Assembly (NCBI RefSeq): GCF_004803895.1
Contig: NZ_CP021978.1
Span: 7,006,001 to 7,070,000 of the forward strand
Source of the DNA: Streptomyces hawaiiensis
Lineage (GTDB): Bacteria > Actinomycetota > Actinomycetes > Streptomycetales > Streptomycetaceae
Length of the DNA stretch: 64,000 nt
Direction of reading: 5' to 3'
Below are positions 28,735 to 37,991 of the stretch, in pieces. Positions within the stretch are counted from its first letter, which is position 1. Every line of letters begins with the position of its first letter. A model generated the notes under the pieces. The model did not search any database. It had not been told where the DNA came from and was given only the letters and a program-made list of their open reading frames with translations. The position numbers and the translations under genes were made by a program.

Positions 28735-29526
28735 TCACGAGTTGACCTGCGTCGTGACCAGGTTGGAGAAGGTGGTCAGCCGGGTGTAGACACCCGGGTA
28801 ACCGGCCTGGGCGCAGCCTTCGCCCCAGGAAGTGATGCCTGCCAGGACGCCCCCGATGAGCAGGGGGCCGCCGCTGTCGCCCTGGCAGGTGTCCACGCCG
28901 CCGGTGGTCTTTCCGGCGCACACCATGTCGCTCTGCACGAAGTCGGAGCCGTAGGAGCCCGCGCAACTGGAGTCGGACACGGTCGGTACGGTCGCGGTGC
29001 GCAGCTGGTTGGAGCTGCTGCCGTTCGAGGAGGTGGTGCCCCAGCCGAGGATGCGGGCGGTGGTGCCGGCCGCGTACACCGAGGTCTGGGAGGAGGAGAC
29101 GTACTTCGCCGTGGTGTACGGCATCGACGTCGACAGCGTCAGCACCGCCACGTCTTCGCCGTTGGTGGCGTCGGTGTAGCTCGGGTGGATCCATATCTTG
29201 CTGACTCTGGCGACCGTGCCGTTGGTGCCGTTGAGGTAGGTGCGGCCACCGACGACGCGCACACTGCTGGTGGTCTCCCCGACCATGCAGTGCGCGGCGG
29301 TGACGACCTTCGTGGGCGAGACCAGCGTGCCGCCGCAGAACTGGTTCTGCGAGGCGTCCGTGATCTGCATGACGAACGGGTACGCGGACGTCGTGGTCGT
29401 GGTACCGCCGACGATCGGCTGGGGCGCGGCGACGGCCGTGGGGGCGGCGAGCAGCGCGGTCGTGGCGGCGGCAGCGGTCGCCGCGACGACGGCGGCGGCC
29501 TTCTTGGCAGCGTTGAGCCCGAACAT
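28735..29526 (-). CDS. Secreted trypsin-like serine protease
   Basis: A 263-aa S1A protease. The signal peptide (about 1-34) has alanine-rich AAAVVAATAAAATTALLAAP, then a short pro-segment before IVGG at 38-41, the mature N-terminus. The triad is His79 (TAAHC), Asp126 (NGEDVAVL) and Ser218 (GDSGGP). Asp212 in VDTCQGDSGG gives trypsin-type Lys/Arg specificity. Six cysteines can form three disulfides as in Streptomyces griseus trypsin. AAGGAG precedes the ATG. A CCCCTAGGGG palindrome upstream and the LAL regulator gene behind it suggest regulated expression. Confidence 0.94.
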   Translation of the reverse strand: MFGLNAAKKAAAVVAATAAAATTALLAAPTAVAAPQPIVGGTTTTTSAYPFVMQITDASQNQFCGGTLVSPTKVVTAAHCMVGETTSSVRVVGGRTYLNGTNGTVARVSKIWIHPSYTDATNGEDVAVLTLSTSMPYTTAKYVSSSQTSVYAAGTTARILGWGTTSSNGSSSNQLRTATVPTVSDSSCAGSYGSDFVQSDMVCAGKTTGGVDTCQGDSGGPLLIGGVLAGITSWGEGCAQAGYPGVYTRLTTFSNLVTTQVNS

Positions 29527-29668
29527 GGGTCTCCTTGGGGAGTTGCCGGTGGGGGGTCGCGCGGGTGGTCGTGCACGGGGACCCTCACGTCGTTGTTCGG
29601 ATCTCCGTGTGTCCGGCGAGCGGCACGCCCCCAAGCTAGAGCCCGGCGGGCGAGGCCCCCAATGAGGG

Positions 29669-29685
29669 AACCCCCTAGGGGAGTT
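29669..29685. promoter_or_regulatory. CCCCTAGGGG palindrome in the protease promoter region
   Basis: AACCCCCTAGGGGAGTT, a near-perfect palindrome with a ten-base perfect core (29672-29681). It lies 146 bp upstream of the protease start and just past the end of the LAL gene. The symmetry fits a LuxR/NarL-type site. Confidence 0.5.
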
Positions 29686-29729
29686 GGGCAGGGATAACCC
29701 TCGGTCGGGCCCCGTAAACCCAGGTGGGG

Positions 29730-32582
29730 TCAGGTCGTGCGGCGGCCCGCGGCCAGCCGGACGATGTCCACCCGGGAGCGGATGCCGAGCTTGCGGTAGA
29801 CCCGGGTGAGGGTCGCCTCGACGGTCTTGACGCTGATGAACAGGCGCGCCGCGATCTCCCGGTTGGTCGCGCCCTCCATCACCAGCGAGGCGACCTGACG
29901 CTCCATCGCGGCGAGGCCATCCAGAGCGTCGAGGGCGGCGGCCGGTGCGGCGGGGGCCGGTTCCACCGCCGTGGGACCGGCCGTGGCGGCCGCGTCGACC
30001 TGCCGCAGCCAGGGCAGCGCGCGGCAGCGCCGGAACAGCCGGGCGGCCTCGTCGTACGACGCCGGTCCCGGCAGGGGCCTGGCGCCGGTGCGCGGGAAGG
30101 CGGCGGCCTGGGTGCGCAGGCGGGCCAGCGCGAAGGCGGCCCGGGCCTCCTCCAGGCCGTACCCGAGCCGGCCGAGCCGGTCCTGCACGGACGTCAACCG
30201 GACGACGGCGGCCTCGTGTTCGCCGCGTGCCGCCCGCACCAGCGCCTCAGCCCGGTCGAGGACGGCCAGCACGCTCTGCCGGCCCAGCCGCAGCGCGTGC
30301 GCCCGGGTCGTGTCGATGACGTCCTGGGCCTCGCCCGGCTCGCCGATGCGGACCAGGGCCTCGGCGAGGTCGCCGTGCCAGCGCCCGCGCCCGGGGTCGT
30401 TGATGCCGAGGCCCAGCTCCAGCTCCCGCACCCGGCGCAGCGAACGGACGGTGGCGGCCGGGTCGCCGGCCACCAACTGGGCGTAGCCCAGCGCCGCGAG
30501 GGCCCGGGACAGGTACATCTGGTCGCCGTCGACCTCGGCGTGGTCCGCCGCCTCCCGGGCGAGGGCCAGGGCCCGGTCGACGTCCCCGGCCGAGGCCTCC
30601 GCGAGCGAGGCGAGCATGGCCGAGGCGCCCTCGCCGATCCCGGAGTCCCGGGCCAGCCGCAGGCTCTCGCGGGCCAGGTCCAGGGCCCGGCCGCAGTGCC
30701 CGGAGCGCAGTTCCGTGTCGGCGAGGAAGCGCAGGAAGTGCACCTCGCTCTCGACCATGCCGCGCCGGCGCACCTCGCGCAGCAGCGCGGTGATGGTCGC
30801 CCGCGCCTCCGGCAGCTGGTCGCTCATGATCAGCCAGCGGAACCGGGCCGACCCGGCGCCGTTGTGGTGGCAGGCCACATAGGGGTCCTGGGGTTCCCTC
30901 AGGGCCCGTTTGACGGTCACGGGGGCGTCCGGGTGGCCCATCAGGGTCTCGGTGGAGGCCTGGAACGACAGCGCCATCAGCTCGGTGCGCCGGTCCCCGC
31001 CCCGGGCGGCCAGCTCCGCCGCGTGCGCGGCCTCCTGGCGGGCCTCGGCGAAGTCGCCCTCGACGACCAGGCCGCGCCACGCCAGCTGGTAGTGGACCAG
31101 GCCGAGGAGGCTCGGGTCGTCGCCCGCGTCGGCCAGGACCTGCGGGAAGACCGCGTCGACCTCGCCGAGGGCCTGCCCGGCCGCCTCGATGACGACCATC
31201 CACGCCCGCACCCGCTCGGCGGGCACGGTGGCACGCGTCAGTACGTCGCGGGCGATGTCCCGGGCGAGATCGGCCTCGCCGGCGGTGATCGCGTCCTCCG
31301 CGGCCTGCAGACGCCGCTCGTCGGGACCCGGGGTGCTGTCCACCGGGGTGTGCCGCGCGGCGAGCAGCCCGAGCGAGGCGGCCACGGAGGGGGCTCCGCG
31401 GTCCCGGGCCAGCGCACCGGCCTCGGCCAGCCTGGCAGCGACGTCCGGGTCGGTGCCGGTGGTAGCCAGGGCCAGGTGCCGGGCCCGCTCGATCGGGTCG
31501 GAGGCCGCCGTGGACAGCGCGGCGTGCACGGCCCGCCGCTCCTGCGCCGGGGCCTCGGCGTAGAGCGCGGCCGAGATCAGCGGGTGCGCGAACCGCAGGG
31601 CCGGTGCCTCGGGGTCCGTGGCCAGCAGGCCCAGCGCCGCCGCCTGGGCCGTCTCGGCCTCGGCGTGCTCCCGCCCGGCCGCGTGCAGCAGCGCCAGCGT
31701 GGGACGGGCGCCGGCGCTGGCGACGAGGAGGGTGCGGCGCGCCTCGTCGGACAGCATCTCCAGCCGGCTCAGCACCAGGGCCCGCAGCGACGTGGGCACG
31801 GGCAGCGGCTCACCGGGCCGCGGCCGGGCCGGGCTCTCGGCCAGGGCCCGGCCCAGCTCCAGCGCGAAGAGCGGGTTGCCGCCGCTGGTGCGGTGGATGT
31901 CGCGGACCGTGGAGCGGGACAGGGGCGTGTAGCCGCGGTGGTCGAGCAGCGCCGAGACCTGCGTACGGGTCAGCGGGCCCAGCCGGACGGCGAGCGTGTC
32001 GGGCGGAGACGCCGGCAGGTGACGGTCGTACTCCTGGCCCTCGGTCCGTACCGCGCACAGCATCTGCACGGGCGTGTCACCCAGCCGGCGGGCCGCGAAG
32101 CCGAGCAGTTCCGCACTGGCGGCATCCAGCCACTGGAGATCGTCGGCGACCACCAGCACCGGGCCCTTCGCGGCGAGGGCGCGCAGCGCCGACAGCACCG
32201 CCAGGCGCAGTGCGAGCCCGTCGCGCTGGAGCGTGGACTCGCCGCGGCCGGTGAGCGCCGACTCCAGGGCGGTGCGCTGGGCGCCGGGCAGCGCACCGGA
32301 CACGTCTTCCAGGACCAGTCCGAACAGGTCGGCCAGCGCCAGGAAGGGCAGGTGGGATTCGGACTCGGTCGCCGAGCAGCGCAACACCGTCCGGCCCGCA
32401 CCGCCGTAATCCGCCGCCAGCGCCCGCAGGACCGTCGACTTTCCAATTCCGGCGGGGCCGTGAAGCAGCACGCTGCCCCCTCGGCCGAGCTGCTCACGCG
32501 CCGATGCGAACAGATCCTCCCGGCCGATGACCAGGTCGGGGCGGCTCCTGGGAGGCTCCTGGAAGTCCCGTCGAACGGTCAC
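29730..32582 (-). CDS. LAL-family (large ATP-binding LuxR) transcriptional regulator
   Basis: A 950-aa regulator. The N-terminal ATPase has Walker A GPAGIGKST near residues 42-50 and Walker B VLVVADDLQWLD near 145. A long helical TPR-like middle spans about 300-850. The C-terminal LuxR helix-turn-helix (about 885-945) includes MEGATNREIAARLFISVKTVEATLTRVYRKLG. LAL proteins activate secondary-metabolite or catabolic genes in response to a ligand. The secreted protease lies directly downstream on the same strand with a palindrome between, so it is the first candidate target. MTVRRDFQEPP is taken as the start. Confidence 0.92.
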   Translation of the reverse strand: MTVRRDFQEPPRSRPDLVIGREDLFASAREQLGRGGSVLLHGPAGIGKSTVLRALAADYGGAGRTVLRCSATESESHLPFLALADLFGLVLEDVSGALPGAQRTALESALTGRGESTLQRDGLALRLAVLSALRALAAKGPVLVVADDLQWLDAASAELLGFAARRLGDTPVQMLCAVRTEGQEYDRHLPASPPDTLAVRLGPLTRTQVSALLDHRGYTPLSRSTVRDIHRTSGGNPLFALELGRALAESPARPRPGEPLPVPTSLRALVLSRLEMLSDEARRTLLVASAGARPTLALLHAAGREHAEAETAQAAALGLLATDPEAPALRFAHPLISAALYAEAPAQERRAVHAALSTAASDPIERARHLALATTGTDPDVAARLAEAGALARDRGAPSVAASLGLLAARHTPVDSTPGPDERRLQAAEDAITAGEADLARDIARDVLTRATVPAERVRAWMVVIEAAGQALGEVDAVFPQVLADAGDDPSLLGLVHYQLAWRGLVVEGDFAEARQEAAHAAELAARGGDRRTELMALSFQASTETLMGHPDAPVTVKRALREPQDPYVACHHNGAGSARFRWLIMSDQLPEARATITALLREVRRRGMVESEVHFLRFLADTELRSGHCGRALDLARESLRLARDSGIGEGASAMLASLAEASAGDVDRALALAREAADHAEVDGDQMYLSRALAALGYAQLVAGDPAATVRSLRRVRELELGLGINDPGRGRWHGDLAEALVRIGEPGEAQDVIDTTRAHALRLGRQSVLAVLDRAEALVRAARGEHEAAVVRLTSVQDRLGRLGYGLEEARAAFALARLRTQAAAFPRTGARPLPGPASYDEAARLFRRCRALPWLRQVDAAATAGPTAVEPAPAAPAAALDALDGLAAMERQVASLVMEGATNREIAARLFISVKTVEATLTRVYRKLGIRSRVDIVRLAAGRRTT

Positions 32583-32786
32583 CGCTCCCCTCCCTGTGTC
32601 GTGTCCTGGCCAATATTAGGCAACAGCTCTTTGAATTTCGGAGGGACGGCGTGGTGAGGGAAATAACAACAGGTGTCGGCGGGCGAATTCATCGGACTCC
32701 CGAATGCGGCGGAACACGAGGCCGGCGCCCCGTCGGGAACCCCTCGGCAGCTCGAACGAACAAGCGCGTCAGAAAGCACCACAAAC

Positions 32787-33602
32787 CTATGGCAACCACC
32801 CCGCCCGGCGCGCGGCGACCACGGCCTCGCCACGGGTGCGGGCCCGCAGCTTCCGCATGGCCGACCGCAGGTACCCCTTGACGGTCTCGGGCGTCACGCC
32901 CAGCCGCTGCGCGGCGACCGCGTTCGTCGCCCCCGCCGCCACGCACGCCAGCACGTCCACCTCGCGCGGCGCGAGCCGGACCCGGGCCGAGGGGCCCGTT
33001 CCGGCCGTCAGCAGCGCACACGCGCCGAGCAGCTCCGCGCGCAGCTCCGGGTCCGTGATCCTCGGGGCCAGCGCCCGCAGGGCCGCGTGCGCCTCCCGCA
33101 CCTGCTCCCACCCCGGCCCCACCCCGGCACCGGCCCCGGCGACGAGTGTGCGGGCCTCGTCCCGGACGACCAGCGCCCGCTCCACGTCCCGCGCCGCCTC
33201 GACGGCCGTGTCCAGCATCCGCCCGCCCAGCGGCAGCGCCGTGCGCAGCGCCCCGTACAGCACCCCGCGCACCCGGTGCCGCACCACCACCGGCACGGCC
33301 AGCACCGAGCGCAGCCCCTCCACGGCCACGGGGGCGTCGTACTCGTGGCTGATCTGCCGCGACGCCGAGTAGTCCGTCACCACGCACGGCCGGGACAACG
33401 CCACCGTCTTGCCGCCCAGACCGGTTCCGGACGTCACCACCAGCGAACGCAGGGCATGCGTCGCCGTGCCGCTCAGTTCGCTGATGCGCATCTGCTGCCC
33501 GGCCTCCATCAAGCCGCCGAAGGCGACCGGAAGGCCGGTGCCCCGCCGCAGACGCAGCAGCGCGTTGCGTATCTCGACCTCGTCGGACGCGTCTGCCGTC
33601 AC
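32787..33602 (-). CDS. GAF-domain LuxR-type regulator
   Basis: A 271-aa protein: a GAF-like sensory domain (about 10-165, VAFGGLMEAGQQMRISELSG, LRSVLAVPVVVRHRVRGVLYG), a helical linker and a C-terminal LuxR HTH (about 205-268, LAPREVDVLACVAAGATNAV, VTPETVKGYLRSAMRKL). The GTG at 33602 is chosen because GAAGGGG precedes it. The gene is divergent from two acyl-CoA synthetase genes with only 126 bp between, and an ACCCCC-N5-GGGGGT palindrome lies in that gap. Control of the synthetases, perhaps by an acyl or aromatic effector, is inferred. Confidence 0.85.
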   Translation of the reverse strand: MTADASDEVEIRNALLRLRRGTGLPVAFGGLMEAGQQMRISELSGTATHALRSLVVTSGTGLGGKTVALSRPCVVTDYSASRQISHEYDAPVAVEGLRSVLAVPVVVRHRVRGVLYGALRTALPLGGRMLDTAVEAARDVERALVVRDEARTLVAGAGAGVGPGWEQVREAHAALRALAPRITDPELRAELLGACALLTAGTGPSARVRLAPREVDVLACVAAGATNAVAAQRLGVTPETVKGYLRSAMRKLRARTRGEAVVAARRAGWLP

Positions 33603-33639
33603 CTGATTCGCCCCTTCGCTACGGCTCCTGTGCGGGCGC

Positions 33640-33656
33640 ACCCCCCGTTCGGGGGT
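33640..33656. promoter_or_regulatory. Palindrome between the GAF-LuxR gene and the acyl-CoA synthetases
   Basis: ACCCCC-CGTTC-GGGGGT, perfect six-base arms, in the divergent promoter region. A plausible site for the adjacent LuxR-type regulator. Confidence 0.5.
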
Positions 33657-33728
33657 AGTGAGACCTGCATCACGGATTACACGATGGCTCAGAGCCGTCC
33701 GGCAATGGTCCGGTACCCAGGAGGACAG

Positions 33729-35408
33729 ATGACATCGGCGACGGAGCTGTTCCGCGACGCGCGGGATTTCCTGCTGGAACACCGCGAGGACTACCCGACG
33801 GCCTACGAGGGCTTCCGCTGGCCCCGCCCCGAGTACTTCAACTGGGCGCTCGACTGGTTCGACGAGGTCGCCGACGGCAACGCCCGCACCGCCCTGCACC
33901 TCGTCGAGGAGGACGGCCGCGAGACCCAGCTGTCCTTCGGGGAAATGTCGGTAAGGTCGGCGCAGTTCGCCACCTGGCTGCGCGCCCGGGGCGTGCGCGC
34001 CGAGGACCGCGTCCTCGTCATGCTCGGCAACCAGGCCGAACTGTGGATCACCGCCCTCGCCGCGATGAAGCTGCGCGCGGTGGTCATCCCGGCCACCCCG
34101 CTGCTCGGCCCCGCCGACCTGCGCGACCGCGTGGCGCGAGGCCGGGTCCGGCACGTCATCGCGCGCCCCGAGGACACCGGCAAGTTCGCCGAGGTCCCCG
34201 GCGACTACACACGCATCGCCGCAGGCGCCGCCGGTGCGGTACCGGACGGCTGGCTGCCACTGGACGACGCCTACGGCGCCTCCGCGAGCTTCGTTCCCGA
34301 CGGCCCGACCCGGGCGGACGACCCGCTGATGCTCTACTTCACCTCGGGCACCACCGCCCGGCCCAAGCTCGTGGAGCACACCCACACGTCGTACCCGATC
34401 GGCCATCTGTCGACCATGTACTGGATCGGCCTGAAACCCGGCGACGTGCACCTGAACATCTCCTCACCCGGCTGGGCCAAGCACGCCTGGTCCAATCTCT
34501 TCGCCCCGTGGAACGCCGAGGCGACCGTCTTCCTGCACAACTACACGCGTTTCGACGCCGTCCGTCTCATGACCGAGATGGACCGGGCGGGCGTCACCAC
34601 CTTCTGCGCCCCGCCGACCGTGTGGCGCATGCTCATCCAGGCCGACCTGGCGCAGCTGCGCACCCCGCCCCGCGAGGTCGTCGCGGCCGGCGAGCCGCTC
34701 AACCCGGAGGTCATCGAGCAGGTCCGCCGCGCCTGGGACATCACCATCCGCGACGGTTTCGGCCAGACCGAGACGGCCGTCCAGGTCGCCAACAGCCCCG
34801 GCCAGCCGCTCAAGACCGGCTCGATGGGCCGGCCGAGCCCCGGATACCGCGTCGAACTCCTCGACCCCGTCTCCGGCGCGCCGGGCGCGGCCGAGGGCGA
34901 GATCGCGCTCGATCTGTCGGACCGCCCCGTCGGCCTGATGACCGGCTACCACGGCGACGCCGACCGGACGGCGGAGGCGATGGCCGGAGGCTACTACCGC
35001 ACAGGGGACGTCGCCTCCAGGGATGAAGAGGGATATCTGACCTATATCGGGCGAAGTGACGACGTCTTCAAGGCCTCCGACTACAAGATCAGTCCCTTCG
35101 AGCTGGAGAGCGCGCTGCTGGAGCACGAAGCGGTGGCCGAGGCGGCGGTCGTGCCCGCCCCGGACGAGCTGCGGCTCTCCGTCCCCAAGGCCTACGTCGT
35201 GCTGGCCGAGGGCTGGGAGCCGGGCCCCGACACCGCCAAGGTCCTGTTCGAGCACTCCCGCGAGGTGCTGGCCCCCTACAAGCGCATCCGCCGCCTGGAG
35301 TTCGGCGACCTGCCCAAGACCGTCTCCGGCAAGATCCGCCGGATCGAGCTGCGTGAGGCCACGGCGGCCGGGTCGGACGCCGAGTACCGCGAGGAGGACT
35401 TCCGGTGA
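33729..35408 (+). CDS. Acyl-CoA synthetase, medium-chain (MACS) type
   Basis: A 559-aa adenylate-forming ligase that makes acyl-CoA from a carboxylate, ATP and CoA. The P-loop-like motif is LYFTSGTTARPKLVEH. SSPGWAKHAWSNLFAPWNAEA is the segment typical of the ACSM/MACS branch. IRDGFGQTE, the hinge GYYRTGDVASRDEEGYLTYIG and the acyl-adenylation lysine region LPKTVSGKIRRIELR are intact. AGGAGG precedes the ATG at 33729. The next synthetase overlaps by four bases. The acid used is unknown; aromatic or medium-chain acids are usual. Confidence 0.9.
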   Translation: MTSATELFRDARDFLLEHREDYPTAYEGFRWPRPEYFNWALDWFDEVADGNARTALHLVEEDGRETQLSFGEMSVRSAQFATWLRARGVRAEDRVLVMLGNQAELWITALAAMKLRAVVIPATPLLGPADLRDRVARGRVRHVIARPEDTGKFAEVPGDYTRIAAGAAGAVPDGWLPLDDAYGASASFVPDGPTRADDPLMLYFTSGTTARPKLVEHTHTSYPIGHLSTMYWIGLKPGDVHLNISSPGWAKHAWSNLFAPWNAEATVFLHNYTRFDAVRLMTEMDRAGVTTFCAPPTVWRMLIQADLAQLRTPPREVVAAGEPLNPEVIEQVRRAWDITIRDGFGQTETAVQVANSPGQPLKTGSMGRPSPGYRVELLDPVSGAPGAAEGEIALDLSDRPVGLMTGYHGDADRTAEAMAGGYYRTGDVASRDEEGYLTYIGRSDDVFKASDYKISPFELESALLEHEAVAEAAVVPAPDELRLSVPKAYVVLAEGWEPGPDTAKVLFEHSREVLAPYKRIRRLEFGDLPKTVSGKIRRIELREATAAGSDAEYREEDFR

Positions 35409-36997
35409 GCTCGTACAGCCATGGAACCGGCGAGGCGGCGCTGCTCGGCGACACCATCGGGGCCAACCTGGACCGGGCGGTGGCCGCCTGGCCGGACCGC
35501 GAGGCACTGGTCGACGTGCCGTCCGGCCGGCGCTGGACGTACGCCCAGTTCGGCGCGGCGGTCGACGAGCTCGCCTCCGCCCTGCACGCCTCCGGTATCG
35601 CCCAGGGCGACCGGGTGGGCGTCTGGGCGGTCAACTGCCCCGAGTGGGTGCTCGTCCAGTACGCCACCGCCCGCATCGGCGCGATCATGGTGAACATCAA
35701 CCCGGCGTACCGCACCCACGAGGTGGAGTACGTCCTGAAGCAGGCCGGCGTGTCCCTGCTGTTCGCCTCCCTCAGCCACAAGACGAGCGACTACCGTGCG
35801 ATGGTCGGTCAAGTGCGCGGGGGCTGCCCCGAGTTGCGGGAGGTGGTCTACTTCGGCGACCCGAGCTGGGAGACGCTGCTCGGGCGGGCGACCCCCGACG
35901 CGACGTACGACGAACTCTCCTGCGACGACCCCATCAACATCCAGTACACGTCGGGCACGACGGGCTTCCCGAAGGGCGCGACCCTCTCCCACCACAACAT
36001 CCTCAACAACGGCTACTTCGTGGGTGAGCTGGTCGCCTACTCGGAGCAGGACCGGATCTGCATCCCGGTGCCCTTCTACCACTGCTTCGGCATGGTCATG
36101 GGCAATCTGGCCGCCACCTCGCACGGCGCCTGCATGGTCATCCCCGCCCCGTCCTTCGACCCGAAGGCCACCCTGGACGCGGTCCAGCGGGAGCGCTGCA
36201 CCTCCCTCTACGGCGTCCCGACCATGTTCATCGCGGAGCTGAACCTCCCCGACTTCGCCTCCTACGACCTCTCCTCCCTGCGCACCGGCATCATGGCCGG
36301 CTCACCCTGCCCGGTGGAGGTGATGAAGCGGGTGGTCGCCGAGATGCACATGGCGGAGGTCTCCATCTGCTACGGCATGACCGAGACGTCCCCGGTGTCG
36401 CTGCAGACCCGCAGGGACGACGACCTGGAGCACCGCACGGGCACGGTCGGCCGGGTCCTGCCGCACATCGAGGTGAAGATCGTCGACCCGGCCACGGGAG
36501 TCACCCGGCCGCGCGGCACGGCGGGCGAGTTGTGCACGCGCGGCTACAGCGTGATGCTCGGCTACTGGAACGAGCCGGAGAAGACCGCCGAGGCCGTCGA
36601 CGCCGGCCGCTGGATGCACACGGGCGACCTCGCCGTGATGCGCGAGGACGGCTACGTCGAGATCGTCGGCCGCATCAAGGACATGATCATCCGGGGCGGG
36701 GAGAACATCTACCCCCGCGAGATCGAGGAGTTCCTCTACGGCCACCCCAAGATCCAGGACGTCCAGGTCGTCGGCGTCCCGCACGAGCGCTACGGCGAGG
36801 AGGTCCTGGCCTGCGTCATCCCCCGCGACCCGGCCGACCCGCCGACCCTGCAGGAGCTCCGAGCCTACTGCGAGGGGCGGTTGGCGCACTACAAGGTCCC
36901 GAGCGGCGTGCGGATCCTGGACTCCTTCCCGATGACGGTGTCCGGAAAGGTGCGCAAGGTGGAGCTGCGGGAGCGCTTCTCCGGCGGGCAGAGGTAA
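35405..36997 (+). CDS. Acyl-CoA synthetase, FadD/ACSF2 type
   Basis: A 530-aa AMP-binding ligase coupled to the previous gene by GTGA. IQYTSGTTGFPKGATLSHHN is the ATP motif, followed by ICYGMTETSPVS and RWMHTGDLAVMREDGYVEIVG with RIKDMIIRGGENIYPREIEE, and the catalytic lysine lies in FPMTVSGKVRKVELRE. The sequence style is that of fatty acyl-CoA synthetases close to ACSF2/YngI. Two different ligases in one operon under a GAF-LuxR regulator suggest activation of a mixture of acids. The 3' end overlaps a convergent, broken GNAT gene. Confidence 0.92.
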   Translation: MSSYSHGTGEAALLGDTIGANLDRAVAAWPDREALVDVPSGRRWTYAQFGAAVDELASALHASGIAQGDRVGVWAVNCPEWVLVQYATARIGAIMVNINPAYRTHEVEYVLKQAGVSLLFASLSHKTSDYRAMVGQVRGGCPELREVVYFGDPSWETLLGRATPDATYDELSCDDPINIQYTSGTTGFPKGATLSHHNILNNGYFVGELVAYSEQDRICIPVPFYHCFGMVMGNLAATSHGACMVIPAPSFDPKATLDAVQRERCTSLYGVPTMFIAELNLPDFASYDLSSLRTGIMAGSPCPVEVMKRVVAEMHMAEVSICYGMTETSPVSLQTRRDDDLEHRTGTVGRVLPHIEVKIVDPATGVTRPRGTAGELCTRGYSVMLGYWNEPEKTAEAVDAGRWMHTGDLAVMREDGYVEIVGRIKDMIIRGGENIYPREIEEFLYGHPKIQDVQVVGVPHERYGEEVLACVIPRDPADPPTLQELRAYCEGRLAHYKVPSGVRILDSFPMTVSGKVRKVELRERFSGGQR

Positions 36998-37430
36998 AAG
37001 AGTTCGGGATCGCCTTCGTCCAGCCCGTGCACCAGGCCCGCCGGTTGCCAGCCCGCTGCCAGCAGCAGTCGCTGCATGGGCTGGTTGGAGACGTTGGCCG
37101 ACGTGAACAGCTTGGGAGTGGCGCACTCGGCCTCGACGGCGGTGACGAGCCGGGTGGCCACTCCCTGCCGGCGGGCGCAGGGTGCGACGGTCAGCAGGGT
37201 GAGGAAGCCCTGCTCGAAGAAGGTGTATTCCAGTACGGCGTAGCCGACGGGGCCGGGGCCCCCTCTGCCAGCGTGACGAGGCCCGCTGCGCACCAGCGCC
37301 GGATGCTCGCTCGTCGGGCCTGGTCGCCCCCGGTCGCGATCGGGTCCGTCCCGGCCGGTGCGGTCCAGTCGGCCGGGTCGGCTCGGCGCAGTGTGAGCGC
37401 GCCGGGGTCTGTGTCGCCCATGGGGCGCAT
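36889..37430 (-). pseudogene. GNAT acetyltransferase with a homopolymer frameshift
   Basis: The N-terminal frame (MRPMGDTDPGALTLRRADPA to AAGLVTLAEGAP) and the C-terminal frame (VGYAVLEYTFFEQGFLTLL, VAPCARRQGVATRLV, NQPMQRLLLAAGWQPAG) are two halves of one GNAT protein. They join at a run of G on the coding strand near 37258-37262, where one more G would restore LAEGGPGPVGYAVLE. A real mutation or a sequencing error are equally possible. The last residues run on into the 3' end of the convergent acyl-CoA synthetase gene. Confidence 0.78.
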
Positions 37431-37452
37431 CGTCGCAGCGGCGGAAGCCCGT

Positions 37453-37959
37453 TCACAAACGCTTTCGCATGCACACCCGAGGCCGGCGGTCCAGGCCGTG
37501 CGCGGCCTCCGTCGCGAGGATCTCGCGCAGGCCGGGCGTGAGATCCGCCTCGGGGAGGGGCCGGAAGCCGAGGCGGGCGTAGTAGGGGGCGTTCCACGGG
37601 ACCTCCGTGAAGGTGGTCAACGTCAGGGCGGTCAGGCCCTCCTCGCGGGCGTGGTCGGCGGCGTGGGCCAGGAGGGCGCGGCCCACGCCCCGGCGTGCGG
37701 CGCGCGGGTGGACCGAGACCTGCTCGATGTGCAGGGCGCCGTCCACGGGTTCGGCGAGGAGATAGGCGGCCGGCCGGTCCCGCTCGTCCGCCGCGACCCA
37801 GCAGCGGCCCGCCCGGCGGTAGCGCTCCAGGACGTCGAGCGCGGGCGGCTCGTCGTCGGCGATCTCCGGCATGCCGAGGTCGCGGAAGGGGGCCCCGGCG
37901 GCCCGTTCGATGTCCTGGAGGGCCGGGAGTTCGGCGGGGGCGGCGGGGCGGATGCGCAT
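37453..37959 (-). CDS. GNAT-family N-acetyltransferase
   Basis: A 168-aa GNAT protein. It has MRIRPAAPAELPALQDIERA at the N-terminus, the beta4 strand IEQVSVHPRAARRGVGRALL with the acetyl-CoA pyrophosphate loop, and NAPYYARLGFRPLPEADLTP, typical of small-molecule or aminoglycoside-like acetyltransferases. No substrate can be named. The gene is monocistronic or follows the zinc-ribbon gene upstream by about 30 bp on the same strand. Confidence 0.86.
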   Translation of the reverse strand: MRIRPAAPAELPALQDIERAAGAPFRDLGMPEIADDEPPALDVLERYRRAGRCWVAADERDRPAAYLLAEPVDGALHIEQVSVHPRAARRGVGRALLAHAADHAREEGLTALTLTTFTEVPWNAPYYARLGFRPLPEADLTPGLREILATEAAHGLDRRPRVCMRKRL

Positions 37960-37991
37960 GCGGTGAGTATGCGGTGCGGTGCAGCCGGAGG

